Shown: one piece after another, positions 20,103 through 33,753 of the stretch
How the letters are laid out: each line of letters begins with the position of its first letter
Position numbering within the stretch: the first letter of the stretch is position 1
Source of the DNA: Iris pallida
Lineage: Eukaryota; Streptophyta; Magnoliopsida; Asparagales; Iridaceae
Assembly: GCA_029216955.1 (NCBI GenBank)
Contig: JANAVB010002199.1
Location: 18,529,053 to 18,593,052, forward strand
DNA length: 64,000 nt
Reading direction: 5' to 3'
Translations under genes and position numbers: made by a program
The notes under the pieces: generated by a model
The model's input: the letters and a program-made list of their open reading frames with translations, nothing else
Told to the model about the DNA's origin: nothing
Databases searched by the model: none

Positions 20103-21139
20103 AACACAAACTAAATATTATATTGAGATACTCACCAATTTGATGTAGCCGGTGTGGGACTATCTCTCATAGTCTAAAGTCAAAAAATCCAACCCATTCG
20201 TTGAATATGAATGTGGCCGACACTATGGGGACGAATTACAATTCAGTGGCCGACACTAAAGGCAAAGTTTACTCCTCATTTCTCATTTATGATGTAATAT
20301 TTCCCATCAGCTTCTTTCGGAATTACAATGGGAACTTTGGGATATTGAAAATTATAAATGGAATAGTTTAGGACATTGAGCAGCAATTGAGTCTAAAATT
20401 GCAAACGAGGAGCATTAAAAAAAAGAAAAAAAATTATTCCACCTCATTTGAATGGTCTATTTATGCGGTGCACTCCACATTGTTTGTTATATGTATAAGT
20501 AGTCCCGTATTTGACGGAAAACGTCACTTTTGACGGTCAACGAAATTTGATCGATAATTTATAACTAAAATACCCTCGTCTTCTCCCAAACTCAAATCCG
20601 TCCCGTCGCTGTCGTGCCCCCACCTCCGCCCAGCCGCTGCCGCGTTCATCACCACCACTGCCCCTGCGCCCCCGTCCCGTTCCACCCCTCCCCCGCTCCT
20701 CTCTGCCCCCCTCCGCCCCCTCCCCCAGCAGCCAGCAGCAGCGACGGTGGGCAGCGGGGGTGAGGGGGAGGGGGCGCTCGCCGGAGAGGAGGGGAGGTGG
20801 GAGGCGCTCGCCAGAGAGAAGGGAGAGAAAAGAAATTGGGTTCGGAGAAGACAAAGAGAAAGATGGACATTTTCGTCTCTTTTTAATGGTCAAACATCTT
20901 TGACCGTCAAAAGTGACGTTTTCCGTCAGATATGAGACTACTTATATATATAGCAAACAATGTGGGATACATCTTATAATTGACCATCCAATTGGGGCGT
21001 CACTCAAATTTTTTCTATAAAAAAAAAAAAAAGTATACACTCTCTTTATGATGTTGGTATATAATATATATTGCTTTAGCTGGTTCACGATTGAGCGGGG
21101 AAAGAGAAGAGAAGAGAAGAGAAGAGAAGAGAAGAGAGA
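20103..21139 (+). repeat. UGT-upstream block, copy 2
   Basis: Homologous to 5323-6227. It carries about 70 bp, with an A tract and CTCTTTATGATGTTGG at 21042-21057, that copy 1 lacks. A (GAAGA)n tract precedes the start codon. TATAATATATATTGC at about 21060-21074 is the likely TATA region. Confidence 0.75.
20497..20943. mobile_element. Long-TIR MITE upstream of UGT copy 2
   Basis: Inverted repeats of 43 bp begin AAGTAGTCCCG at 20497 and end GAGACTACTT at 20943. This is the best-preserved copy. It ends 197 bp before the start codon. Confidence 0.7.
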
Positions 21140-22558
21140 ATGGAGCAAGTGACGATAGTCATGGTGCCGTTCACTGCGCAAGGGCATCTCAACCAGCTCC
21201 TCCACTTCGCCATCAACCTCTCCTCCACCTACGTCGACCTCTCCGTCCACTACGCCTCCTCCGCCTCCTACATCCGTCAGGCCAAGTCGCGGGTCCAAGG
21301 ACGCGACCCGGCCTCCCTCGAGAAAGTCCACTTCCACGAGCTCCCCCTCGCCCCCTTCCCATGCACCCCCCTCCCCGACCCCGCCTCCAGCTTCCCCAGC
21401 CACCTCCTCCTCTCCCTCGATGCCGCGTTGAGACTGACGAACCCGCTGGCCGCACTGTTCCTCTCCCTCTCCACCGGGTGCCGCCGCCTAATAGTCGTCT
21501 ACGACTTCGCAATGTCCTTCGTCAGCCCGGACGTCACCTCCTTGCCCAACGCCGAGAGCTACCGCTTCCAGTGCGTCCCCTCCCACTTCGACCTCCACAG
21601 CTTATGCCACCAGCCCGGCTTCGACGCCAGCAAGCTGAGGCGGGAGGTCCTCGACGTCATCCTCGACCCCTTCGAGGGGAGCTTAGCCCCCGAAGTCCTG
21701 GACTTCCTGACACGTATCTATCGCGATCACATCGATGCGGAGGTGGCCGGCACCTTGTTCAACAGCTGCCGGCCGGTCGAAGGCGAGTTCCTCGACCTAC
21801 TGAGCGGAGTCCCGTGGTACCGCGGGAAGAAGGTGTTCGCGGTCGGGCCGCTCAATCCGCTGGCCGTCGAGAGGGGACTGTCGTCACATAAGTGCTTGGA
21901 GTGGCTGGACGAGCAGCCTCCGGCTTCGGTCCTCTACGTGTCGTTCGGGTCCACCTCCACGATGTCGGACGAGCAGATCGAGAAGCTGGCGACGGGGCTG
22001 GAGCGCAGCGGCCAGCGGTTCATCTGGGTGCTGAGGGATGCTGATCTCGGTGACGTCTTTGCGGCCGACGGCGACGGCAACAATGGAATCGGGCGGAGAG
22101 AGCTGCCGGCCGGGTTCGAAGAGAGGGTCGAAGGGAGGGGGGTGGTGGTGAGGGGGTGGGCGCCGCAGCTTCCGATCCTAGCCCACCCTTCCACGGGAGG
22201 GTTCATGAGCCACTGCGGGTGGAACTCGTGCATGGAGAGCCTCAGCATGGGAGTGCCGATCGTAGCCTGGCCCCTGCACTCCGACCAGCCGAGGAACGCG
22301 GCCATGGTGACCGAGTACTTGAGGACGGGGGTGGCGGTGCGGGAGTGGGCTCGGCACGGGGATCCGGTGTCGTCGGAGGCGATCGAGAAGGCGATCGGGA
22401 AGGTGATGGTGGTACTGCAGTGCTGCGACGAGGAGGGGAAGGAGATGAGGAAGAGAGCTCGGCTGCTGGGAGAGGCCATACGCCTCTCCGTGGCAGAGGG
22501 TGGGTCTTCCAGAGCTGATATGGATTCATTCGTGCAGCACATTACCAGAGATGCATGA
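21140..22558 (+). CDS. UDP-glycosyltransferase, zeatin O-glucosyltransferase-like (copy 2)
   Basis: Intronless 472-residue paralogue of the enzyme at 6228. H16, the Asp near 122 and the 44-residue PSPG box (residues 340-383) are all kept, so it should be catalytically competent. It differs from copy 1 at roughly 20 residues. Among them are one extra residue in HIDAEVAGT and one in the MVVLQCC segment, Cys for Gly in RFQCVPS, Trp for Arg in GVPWYRG, and Leu for Val inside the PSPG box (WPLHSDQ). Several changes fall in the N-terminal acceptor-binding half. The 3' flank matches copy 1 for about 110 bp and then diverges at a GT-rich tract. Acceptor is inferred as cytokinin-like only from family resemblance. 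Confidence 0.93.
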   Translation: MEQVTIVMVPFTAQGHLNQLLHFAINLSSTYVDLSVHYASSASYIRQAKSRVQGRDPASLEKVHFHELPLAPFPCTPLPDPASSFPSHLLLSLDAALRLTNPLAALFLSLSTGCRRLIVVYDFAMSFVSPDVTSLPNAESYRFQCVPSHFDLHSLCHQPGFDASKLRREVLDVILDPFEGSLAPEVLDFLTRIYRDHIDAEVAGTLFNSCRPVEGEFLDLLSGVPWYRGKKVFAVGPLNPLAVERGLSSHKCLEWLDEQPPASVLYVSFGSTSTMSDEQIEKLATGLERSGQRFIWVLRDADLGDVFAADGDGNNGIGRRELPAGFEERVEGRGVVVRGWAPQLPILAHPSTGGFMSHCGWNSCMESLSMGVPIVAWPLHSDQPRNAAMVTEYLRTGVAVREWARHGDPVSSEAIEKAIGKVMVVLQCCDEEGKEMRKRARLLGEAIRLSVAEGGSSRADMDSFVQHITRDA

Positions 22559-22902
22559 TTGAGTTTGAATCTTTCTTCCTTTGTTCGTTTCATGTCCTGA
22601 TTTGAATTGCTGCATGCTCTTGGTTGTGTTTGAATAATGTTGTCTACTCTACAAAGTTTCCAATCAAGCTCCCCATCTAGTTTTTGTGTGTCGTTCTTGG
22701 CTCCCTCAGGTCCGTGGCACGGCCGTCCAGCAAATCCGTACGGAAAGAATTTACAATCCAGAGTGCTCAACAGAGAACCTCTCATCCATCCAAGTAGGCT
22801 AGGCATGCTCGTGACATATAGCCACCCAGCCGGCGTCCAAGATTGATTGCCTATTAGATATATGTGGTCAAGCTCCTCACTAAATTTCTAATATCTATAT
22901 GA
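22559..22902. other. 3' flank of UGT copy 2
   Basis: Shared with copy 1 to about 22680; beyond that it is unique. No gene is seen. Confidence 0.5.
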
Positions 22903-23511
<609 letters not shown>

Positions 23512-23685
23512 ATTTGTCTTCGCATAAATATACATATCAGCCCACTTAACCACAAGCAATTTGTCCTCGTTAGAAAAGGAATATGTGTGATTAAGTATGA
23601 ACCACCATAAATTATCAATTGGCCCTGCCAAAAGAAGAAGAAGAAAATTATTAAGGTCCACTATGCTTCACATGTGCGTTATCTT

Positions 23686-24227
23686 TAGGGCTGGGTACGG
23701 GTCAGACTGGGCCCAAAATTTGTAGACCCGAATCTGATCCGTGCTTTAACGGAACGGAGCGGGACGGGTCAATTTATATTTGGAACCGAACCAGATCCGA
23801 CCCGTTGGAAACGGACCGCAACAACCCGCGGGTCCATACGGGTCTAAAATTTGGCATATACAAATAAATTATATACAAAAATAACAAAACTATCTCTATA
23901 CAAAAGTAACAAAACTGTACAAAAAAACAACTTGTAATCAAACATTAAAAATCACTTTATTCAAAAAAAAATACCTGAGAGTCTATCCCTATACAAAACT
24001 ATACAAAAAATTAAATTTACTATACTACCCTTACAAACGGGCCGGGCCGGGCCAGGGTTCCGTGTGTTTTCAAAGTATGACCCGTCCCGAACCGTTCATA
24101 TCACAGGACCCGTCCCGTCCCGTCCCGTTTCAGTTTTGAAATTTCAGATTCGGCTTGTTTAGGTGTTTTACGGTTCGGTTCGGTTCGGATTGAAACCGCG
24201 GGTCCTAGATCCGTATGCCCAGCCCTA
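23686..24227. mobile_element. hAT-type MITE, copy B
   Basis: Termini are TAGGGCTGGGTACGG at the left and CCGTATGCCCAGCCCTA at the right, flanked by perfect 8-bp duplications GTTATCTT at 23678-23685 and 24228-24235. It is the duplicate of 3556-4068, with cleaner ends. Confidence 0.8.
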
Positions 24228-25908
24228 GTTATCTTACAATGGAGTTTTGTGGTTTGGGAATAGAATCCCAGGAGTCTCTGAAGGTACTCCACAACTCCAA
24301 AAGCTCAAAAACTGCAGTTTTAGTCCACATATAGACGCATAAAAACTGGTTTGGATTGTAGTTACATTTTATAACGTCCATTTATAAAATGTTCGCTCCA
24401 CTAATATTTCGAAAACTCCTATTTGAATTCCGAAATGCGCGTCACGTTTAAAAAAGAGTGTCAATCCAAAATAGAATTCGTTTTAGCCCATTTCCTGTAT
24501 TCGACACTAATTAAAAATCCGATATAAAATGTAAATGTAATCCAAACTAGTTCTAACTTTCCTAGACTAATTCCTTGAACTAAAACCTCGAAAAACTTAA
24601 CTCTTAAAAGGAAGGGCCTTGTTATGTCCCTCAATTGGGCCAGCCCAATAAGCCCATGCTATCTTCATTTTCTCTCGTCTTTGTTGTTTAGTTATACATG
24701 GGCTTGGTGGTCCCTGTCTTTGAGAGAGAGGTGCAACAATATTGATTGTTACTTTCACCAAACAAGGGCCCCTAAGGGAGGGGTTGCCCTGTCCATTTTT
24801 CTTTGTGACACCAACATAACTCAAATAATTAGTCTACAAAAAAAGAAATTGCACCATATATAGATGATGTGAGGAAACAAATAGTATTTAAAGGTCCTGA
24901 AATTTTTTTTTTATCTTCTTCTTAATCTTGATAAAATATTGTAGAACATTTTGATACTTTAGAGAGCTTATTTCCTCGTGTCTTTTTCCCCTCTCTCTTT
25001 TTGCATGCAAATGTAGCCATATTTTTACGTACCACTGTCACGACACATGTTATAAGATTGTCCTAAACTATAGTCGCTTTAATGTGATTGAAATGACTAT
25101 TACATTTTTTTAGAGTTAAGAATTTTGTATACTTAGAGCAACAAACAATTCTATTACATATACTAGTCGCGTTCACGTGCATTGCACGTATAAAACAATC
25201 AATGGTAGTATTAATAAAATATATAAAATTTAAATTATATTACAATATTTTAAATATAATTTTAATATGATTTGTTATGATTATTTTTTTAATTCTGGAT
25301 ATGTGTTTAATTAGATAATATTATATAGTTAGTTTAAACATAATTTTATTTTTAAATATATTCTAGTATCGGTTGGTTTTTAATTTTTTAGGTAAGGAGA
25401 GAGGGTTCGGTTACACACACAGAAGATAAAAAAGGTAGTTAATTAATATATATATATTCTAGTATCGGTTGGTTTTTAATTTTTTAGGTAAGGAGAGAGG
25501 GTTCGGTTACACACACAAACTAAATATTATATTGAGATACTCGCCAATATGATATAGCCGATGTGGAACTATCTCTCATAGTCTAAAGTCAAAAAATCCA
25601 ACCCATTCGTTGAATATGAATGTGGCCGACACTATGGGGACGTATTACCATTCAGTGGCCGACACTAAAGGCAAAGTTTACTCCTCATTTCTCATTTATG
25701 ATGTAATATTTTCCATCAGCTTCTTTCGGAATTACAATGGGAACTTTGGGATATTGAAAATTATAAATGGAATAGTTTAGGACATTGAGCAGCAATTGAG
25801 TCTAAAATTGCAAATGAGGAGCATTAAAAAAAAAGAAAAAAAATTTGATTGCACCTCATTTGAATGGTCTATTTATGCGGTGTATTCCACATTGTTTGCT
25901 ATATGTAT

Positions 25909-26286
25909 AAGTAGTTTCGTATTTGACAGAAAACGTCATTTTTGACTGTCAACGCAGTTTGACCGATAATTTATAACGAAAATACTCTCGTCTTCTCCCA
26001 AACCAAAATCCGTCCCGCTGCTATCGCGCCCCCACCTCCGTCCCGCCGCTGCCTCGTTCATCACCACCACCACCACTACTGTCTCTGCGCCCCCGTCCCG
26101 TTCCACCCCTCCCCTGCTCCTCTTTGCCCCCCTCCGCCCCCTCCCCCAGCAGCCAGCAGCAGCGACGGTGGGCAGCGGGGGTGAGGGAGAGGGGGCGCTC
26201 GCCGGAGAGGAGGGGGGAAAGAAATTGGGTTCAGAGAAGAAGACAGAAAAATGTTGACATTTTCGTCTTTTTTTAATGGTCAAATA
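25909..26286. mobile_element. Long-TIR MITE, truncated copy
   Basis: Matches 5692-6060; the right inverted repeat is lost at the junction with the LTR array. Confidence 0.65.
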
Positions 26287-28828
26287 TCGGCGGCGACGGG
26301 GTCGTCGCACAGAAGTCCCAAGCAGAAACATTGAATACATTGCAGCGGAATTTTAAGAAGAACACATGAACACAAGTAACTCAAAAGAAATCTCTTCATT
26401 GATATGGAATACAAGATTACATTTGTGGGCGCAAGGCCAAATTACAAGTCTCTTGTGCTCACTTTTCTTTCATTTACAATTCGCTCTGCTCTCTCTCATC
26501 TCTCGATACAATACTTGAATCCAGCGGAAGCTTCGGAAGGCGATGTCCATACATTATGTCCTGTATAAGTCTTCAGATCACGCGGCCGCACGCTTCGACT
26601 CGCCAAGGAACTCCGTGCCTCGACGCATCCAAGCGAGCTCCGCACCACGAGCTTCTACCTGTGCCTGCACATGAAACACTGTGTGGGTGTCAGTACCACT
26701 GTACTGGTGGAGTGAGCTTCTCGCCCACCCATACATAACCGACACGTTTCATTTACTTTGTGCAGCTTAAACCCTTTCAATTATCTTTCTAGTCTTGCCT
26801 TAGGATTCATTTTAGGACAAGGACGTCTCGGTCGATAACTAGCGATGCAACGACAAGGTCGTGCAACAACGGGGTCATGCTATCTTGCCAACGTGTGTTT
26901 CGATCGAGGCAGTGCCTCATCGCTTAAGTACTTGACCAGACTTCAAGGTGGGACGGCAGGGTCGTGCCACATTCTATTCCAAACTTAGACTTGTTCAAGA
27001 CTGTGCTTTGTCGAGGGGCAATTCACGTGAACTCGGCCGTGCCAGGACCTTTGATTAAACTCAAGCGCCACTAGACCAATTCTTGTGCTAACGATTCAAG
27101 AGCCAAGGGACGGCAACGGGACGACTCGTGCAGGTCGTGCCTTAGACTTTACTTAGACTTGTTTGAACATTCAAGACTGAGGCCGTGCCTCGCTATCCAG
27201 ACTTATCCATGCTACCGCCTTGCGGCCATCCTGTTAGAGTCAATTGCTAACTTAGCCAAGACTTGTCAAATACAATTTCGACTTCATGAATATCTCGATG
27301 CCATCTATCGTGCTAAGCACGGTGCCTATGCTGCAGCCCAGTCTTAGGCCCAGACATTCATTTACCGACTAGACAAGCATTCAAGTTCTAGACTCAATCC
27401 AAAGGCATACACACGGAGTCGCCACTATCTGCCGACACATCTACATGAGTGGTCACTAGCAATTTCAAGCTATCTTGGACTGGCTCGGCGGGGGTATCGG
27501 TCCGCCCTTCTAAGGGTAGCTAGCCCCGGAAGCGCCGATACTCCCATGCGGTTATCCGGCATGCAGGTTGAGCCACACTCGCTTCTCCCGGGCGGATGAT
27601 CCCGGTGCCCCGGAGGAGATCATCCGAGAAGACTACACCTTGTCGATAAGTTGTCCATGACCATGCAAAGACTCGATCTATCCAATCTATCCAGTCTTTT
27701 CTTAACATGACCATGCATTCCTTTATTCTATCGAGACTCCCAAGCCGCGGGACCGATCTCGTGTGCGGGACTTATCAAGTATTCAGGCAGGACATGACCG
27801 GGCAGGACCGGCATGCTTATTCAAGTATTCGGCCGTGGCTCGTGCCTTAGACATGTCTGGTTCTCTAGGCGACGCTAACGCTCAAGTCATATACTTATAC
27901 GATGAGCCTTATTCTCAAGGGACTACTTGACTTGACAACCGCAGCTAGAGCGGGACAGCGCTAGAATTGGCTTCGATAGCCTAGTACAACTCTTGTCCAA
28001 CTTATACGGGCAATAACTCGACGAGCGGTGGCTACGCCGAGCTACGCATCGCGGGCAACGTGCCAGGCACGGGGTCGACTTAACAACCAAGTCTTGGGTG
28101 CCTAGACTTAAGCCAACAAGCCGTACAAGGACGACTTAACTTGCAGGACGTACGAAGGCTATGCCAAGCCTTGCGGGACAAGACCGTGCATGCTTTGTTA
28201 AGCATTCGTGCGGGCGACGCCTAGGACTTAGGCTTTTTCAAGTATCGTGACAAGTCGACGGGACAGTACATGCTTGGTTAAGCATTCATGCGGGCGACGT
28301 CTATGACTTAGGCAAATTCGAGTGTCGGGACGAATCGACGGGACCAACGGGACATGCGAAGGCTACGCCAAGCCTTGCACAACGGGACCGTGCCGGCTTT
28401 AGCAAGCAATTACGTAGGCGATGCCTAAGACTTAGGCTTATTCGAGTGTCGGGGCAACTTAGCAACTTAGGCCAACTTCCTTCTCCCAAGCCACGGGATC
28501 GAAGGACCGAGTGTCATTTGAAAGCACGCTGAGCCGACTTCTATGTTGACCGTGGGACCATTTTCCATGTTCTAGGACATTCCGACCCGACGGGATTATT
28601 CCCTTAGCTATGTTGGTGCGTAGCTTTTAGATTAGCCTACCAGTGCAAGTTGAAAACATTGCGAGTTATTAAGTGAAGGCTAGGATGAAGCAAGTTCACC
28701 GAAACTCCCCCACCTGTGCGAGGAGTCGCCTCGGACGAGCGAGCCTTCGAGTAGCCGTTGCAAGGCTAAGTTCCAACGCCGTCGGCATTTCAATTCCTCC
28801 GATAGACTTTGCGGGACGGAGCACTACA
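26286..28828 (-). mobile_element. LTR 1 of the tandem non-coding LTR array (outer end truncated)
   Basis: Matches LTR 2 (31109-33753) but lacks its first ~102 bp. It ends CGGAGCACTACA at 28828, the TG...CA start in element orientation. Open frames of 60-70 codons within it (for example near 26556 and 27159) recur in every LTR copy and show no domain, so I treat them as non-coding. Confidence 0.85.
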
Positions 28829-31108
28829 ACATACACCACTCAGAACAAGTCTCGTCCTCGAGACTTTCCTGAAGGTAAGCCATCCTACCATTTCTATGGC
28901 CAAGACTTAATCGTACACATTTCGCCTACGTGTTTCCTCAATTTCAAGCCACGCTCTCACAACTATCAATCTTTTCGTTAACATGATTTCAAGATCTCGA
29001 CACACTCCCCTTTTCAAGTCTCATTTCAATTCAACATATCACTTGGCTGGATCGTGCACGCATTCCAGGCGTCCCTAAGATACATGCATTCAGCCAAGCC
29101 GCATGATAGAGAATTTGTCATTCTCACTCGAGTCGCATCGTGCACATACCCAGGCATTTCTGAAATATATGCATGTCAGCCGAATTTCGTGAGCAGGGTT
29201 TCCTACATTCGTGATTCAAACTATCCATTCATACCAATCCTCAAGATCAATTCTTCGATTGATAACTCTTGTAACAGGGGCGTTTCGCCTAACCGCTAGG
29301 CCAATCTTTGCGAGGCTAAGTCAATGTCAGGATTGGAATCATAGTTCCCCAACAATAATGCCAATACTGACCCCAATCCTTGGGTCAAACCATAGTCGGT
29401 AGTACGGGATTTTCTACCCAAGCTCGCATCACTCAAATTTCTAAACATCGAGCATGATCACCTATCTCGTATCAAGACGTTCGTTGCGCAGCGCAACAAA
29501 TTCGAATCCATTCAAATCACCCATTCTAACCAATTCATGTATTCGATTACGAGATCGTCTAGCTCGACAATACGTTGCGCCCCAATCTCACGCGAGTCCG
29601 ATTATCCACGGTGGTTCGTGAATCACCATGCAACGCACTCGCAGAATAATCATTCTCATCGGGGCGTAACTCTTGTTTGAGTTTTAGACTAACTCATTCT
29701 CGATACGCGGATTGGACCTACTCAATCCTCAAATTCAATCATCAAGCACTCCGAATCATTTTCAAGTCACCTTCGCGTCAAACCACAAGCATACAAACTA
29801 TCACGCCAAGCTAGGTCAATCACCCCCGCTGTATGAATCACCATACCAGCGCTCACACGGAGTGATCGTCTTAAATCGGCGCGACGCATGTGCGAGACTG
29901 GAGTTGCGCTCGCATAAGACAAGAATGTCGAAGTTGTGGTTATCGACGAAGTAAATCCAAGCATTTCATTTTCATCCAATCAATTTCGATAGTCCGACCG
30001 TCATTTATTCAACTAGAAAATCCTCGAGCCAAGTTTATCATTTTCTCGACACGTTTCAATTTCCCGAGTATAGAATTTATCGGAACAATGACATTTGCAC
30101 GATCGTTTTTCCTCAAGCTCGTTTCAAGATCATTGTTCGAAACTCAAGTCACATTTCATTTGCATCAATCCGATATCGTACGCGCGATCCTCTAAGTTTC
30201 CTCGATCAAAGACCATTCATTTTCATTCATCGATTCGAATCATTTTTTTTTCCAATACGCGTTGCCTATTCGCAAGTTGTCCGAACGAGATGCTCGTTCG
30301 AGACATTCGAAGTCACGACCGACTAAGCGTGACGCGTTCTAAGGCTTTGTACGATCGCATCGCCTCGCCGACATACTCGTAATCCTCAATATTTGCTCGA
30401 ATGATTTCCAAGAAAATCCATACACCACTCGGATTCGAGCCATACGATCTAGCCTACAATCATGTTCGCGTCATTCGCTAAGACGTCCTTCGGATTTGTT
30501 CGACGAATCCCTAGCGTAATCGCTTACGTCGCATCGACGTACTAAGTTGTTCGCACTATTTCCTCAAAACCCAAGTTAATCCTCCGTGTACGCTTAAGCG
30601 TTAACTCGATAGCATTCCTATCGATAGACACTCTAAGTGTAGCTCGTTTCCGACCGAGCGGTACTTGGTATCGCTCGCACTCGTTTGCACCAAAAGTCGA
30701 GGTGCGCGATACGCGACGCAACTTAGCCAAAAGGTCGTGCGCATGGCTATCCCGTATGGACTTTTATTCGAGTTTGCATGCTCACATGCTAAGGTCAACA
30801 TTGGACTAGTTAGGCATGAACGAGACTTTTAAGGTCGACGCAGGACTATTCGGGCACACGTGCAACTTGTTAACTTTAGCATACATTTTCATTCAAGACA
30901 AGTTAACACCGTTCGGCACAAAGGCCATTGCCTATCGATGCGTTTGGATGAACGCTTGTACGAGCTTTCGAAAATATTTAGACTTATTGTATGGACATGC
31001 CGAGGGACAATCGAGAGAGAGCGCGTACTTCATTATCAACGACGAGCTTTCAAAACTGATAATTCGATTTGAAGTCCAAGGACGTAAAGCCGTGCTCTGA
31101 TACCATTA
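28829..31108 (-). mobile_element. Internal region 1 of the array, non-coding
   Basis: 2,280 bp between two LTRs. It has no gag, protease, RT or integrase frame. The longest open stretches are about 100 codons (for example 29890-30195) without recognisable motifs. This is the structure of a large retrotransposon derivative (LARD-like). Confidence 0.85.
31090..31105 (-). other. Primer-binding site, initiator tRNA-Met type
   Basis: On the minus strand TGGTATCAGAGCACGG follows the LTR end after three bases. The matching site recurs just left of 36035 and of 43429. It shows that the array is in minus orientation. Confidence 0.85.
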
Positions 31109-33753
31109 TGTCACGCTCCGCTCCCGTAGGAGCGATCGTCCTCGCTAAGGCGTGATGCCGCACGAGCCTAGATTGCGCTCGTGTAAAGCAGTTCCATAAC
31201 GGCCGATTACATCGGCGGCGACGGGGTCGTCGCACAGAAGTCCCAAGCAGAAACATTGAATACATTGCAGTAGAATTTTAAGAAGAACACATGAACACAA
31301 GTAACTCAAAAGAAATCTCTTCATTGATATGGAATACAAGATTACATTTGTGGGCGCAAGGCCAAATTACAAGTCTCTCGTGCTCACTTTTCTCTCATTT
31401 ACAATTCGCTCTGCTCTCTCTCATCTCTCGATACAATACTTGAATCCAGCGGAAGCTTCGGAAGGCGATGTCCATATATTATGTCCTGTATAAGTCTTCA
31501 GATCACGCGGCCGCACGCTTCGACTCGCCAAGGAACTCCGTGCCTCGACGCATCCAAGCGAGCTCCGCACCACGAGCTTCTACCTGTGCCTGCACATGAA
31601 ACACTGTGTGGGTGTCAGTACCACTGTACTGGTGGAGTGAGCTTCTCGTCCACCCATACATAACCGACACGTTTCATTTACTTTGTGCAGCTTAAACCCT
31701 TTCAATTGTCTTTCTAGTCTTGCCTTAGGATTCATTTTAGGACAAGGACGTCTCGGTCGATAACTAGCGATGCAACGACAAGGTCGTGCAACAACGGGGT
31801 CATGCTATCTTGCCAACGTGTGTTTCGATCGAGGCAGTGCCTCATCGCTTAAGTACTTGACCAGACTTCAAGGTGGGACGGCAGGGTCATGCCACATTCT
31901 ATTCCAAACTTAGACTTGTTCAAGACTGTGCTTTGTCGAGGGGCAATTCACGTGAACTCGGCCGTGCCAGGACCTTTGATTAAACTCAAGCGCCACTAGA
32001 CCAATTCTTGTGCTAACGATTCAAGAGCCAAGGGACGGCAACGGGACGACTCGTGCAGGTCGTGTCTTAGACTTTACTTAGACTTGTTTGAACATTCAAG
32101 ACTGAGGCCGTGCCTCGCTATCCAGACTTATCCATGCTACCGCCTTGCGGCCATCCTGTTAGAGTCAATTGCTAACTTAGCCAAGACTTGTCAAATACAA
32201 TTTCGACTTCATGAATATCTCGATGCCATCTATCGTGCTAAGCACGGTGCCTATGCTGCAGCCCAGTCTTAGGCCCAGACATTCGTTTACCGACTAGACA
32301 AGCATTCAAGTTCTAGACTCAATCCAAAGGCATACACACGGAGTCGCCACTATCTGCCGACACATCTACATGAGTGGTCACTAGCAATTTCAAGCTATCT
32401 TGGACTGGCTCGGCGGGGGTATCGGTCCGCCCTTCTAAGGGTAGCTAGCCCCGGAAGCGCCGATACTCCCATACGGTTATCCGGCATGCAGGTTGAGCCA
32501 CACTCGCTTCTCCCGGGCGGATGATCCCGGTGCCCTGGAGGAGATCATCCGAGAAGACTAAACCTTGTCGACAAGTTGTCCATGACCATGCAAAGACTCG
32601 ATCTATCCAATCTATCCAGTCTTTTCTTAACATGACCATGCATTCCTTTATTCTATCGAGACTCCCAAGCCGCGGGACCGATCTCGTGTGCGGGACTTAT
32701 CAAGTATTCAGGCAGGACATGACCGGGCAGGACCGACATGCTTATTCAAGTATTCGGCCGTGGCTCGTGCCTTAGACATGTCTGGTTCTCTAGGCGACGC
32801 TAACGCTCAAGTCATATACTTATACGATGAGCCTTATTCTCAAGGGACTACTTGACTTGACAACCGCAGCTAGAGCGGGACAGCGCTAGAATTGGCTTCG
32901 ATAGCCTAGTACAACTCTTGTCCAACTTATAAGGGCAATAACTCGACGAGCGGTGGCTACGCCGAGCTACGCATCGCGGGCAACGTGCCAGGCACGGGGT
33001 CGACTTAACAACCAAGTCTTGGGTGCCTAGACTTAAGCCAACAAGCCGTACAAGGACGACTTAACTTGCAGGACGTACGAAGGCTATGCCAAGCCTTGCG
33101 GGACAAGACCGTGCATGCTTTGTTAAGCATTCGTGCGGACGACGCCTAGGACTTAGGCTTTTTCGAGTATCGTGACAAGTCGACGGGACAGTACATGCTT
33201 GGTTAAGCATTCATGCGGGCGACGTCTATGACTTAGGCAAATTCGAGTGTCGGGACGAATCGACGGGACCAACGGGACATGCGAAGGCTACGCCAAGCCT
33301 TGCACAACGGGACCGTGCCTGCTTTAGCAAGCAATTACGTAGGCGACGCCTAAGACTTAGGCTTATTCGAGTGTCGGGGCAACTTAGCAACTTAGGCCAA
33401 CTTTCTTCTCCCAAGCCACGGGATCGAAGGACCGAGTGTCATTTGAAAGCACGCTGAGCCGACTTCTATGTTGACCGTGGGACCATTTTCCATGTTCTAG
33501 GACATTCCGACCCGACGGGATTATTCCCTTAGCTATGTTGGTGCGTAGCTTTTAGATTAGCCTACCAGTGCAAGTTGAAAACATTGCGAGTTATTAAGTG
33601 AAGGCTAGGATGAAGCAAGTTCACCGAAACTCCCCCACCTGTGCGAGGAGTCGCCTCGGACGAGCGAGCCTTCGAGTAGCCGTTGCAAGGCTAAGTTCCA
33701 ACGCCGTCGGCATTTCGATTCCTCCGATAGACTTTGCGGGACGGAGCACTACA
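31109..33753 (-). mobile_element. LTR 2 of the array, complete (2,645 bp)
   Basis: Starts TGTCACGCTCCGC and ends GGAGCACTACA (plus-strand reading). It is very similar throughout to LTRs 1, 3 and 4. In element orientation it runs TGTAGTGCTCC...GTGACA. Confidence 0.9.

Larger units (their letters stand above)
23512..26286. repeat. Segmental duplication, copy B (partner 3376-6080)
   Basis: Collinear with copy A up to CAAATATCG at 26282-26289, where the LTR array takes over. The last shared bases (ATCG) fit both sequences, a microhomology junction. The UGT that follows copy A is absent. No gene is seen within it. Confidence 0.85.

Noticed and set aside
30816..31100. A 94-codon frame conserved in all three array interiors (also 35742-36026 and 43136-43420), with a partial match on the minus strand at 48295-48489
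   Set aside because: It is antisense to the element, has no recognisable domain, and its conservation is explained by the overall near-identity of the copies. The diverged copy at 48.3-48.5 kb has an insertion and altered ends.
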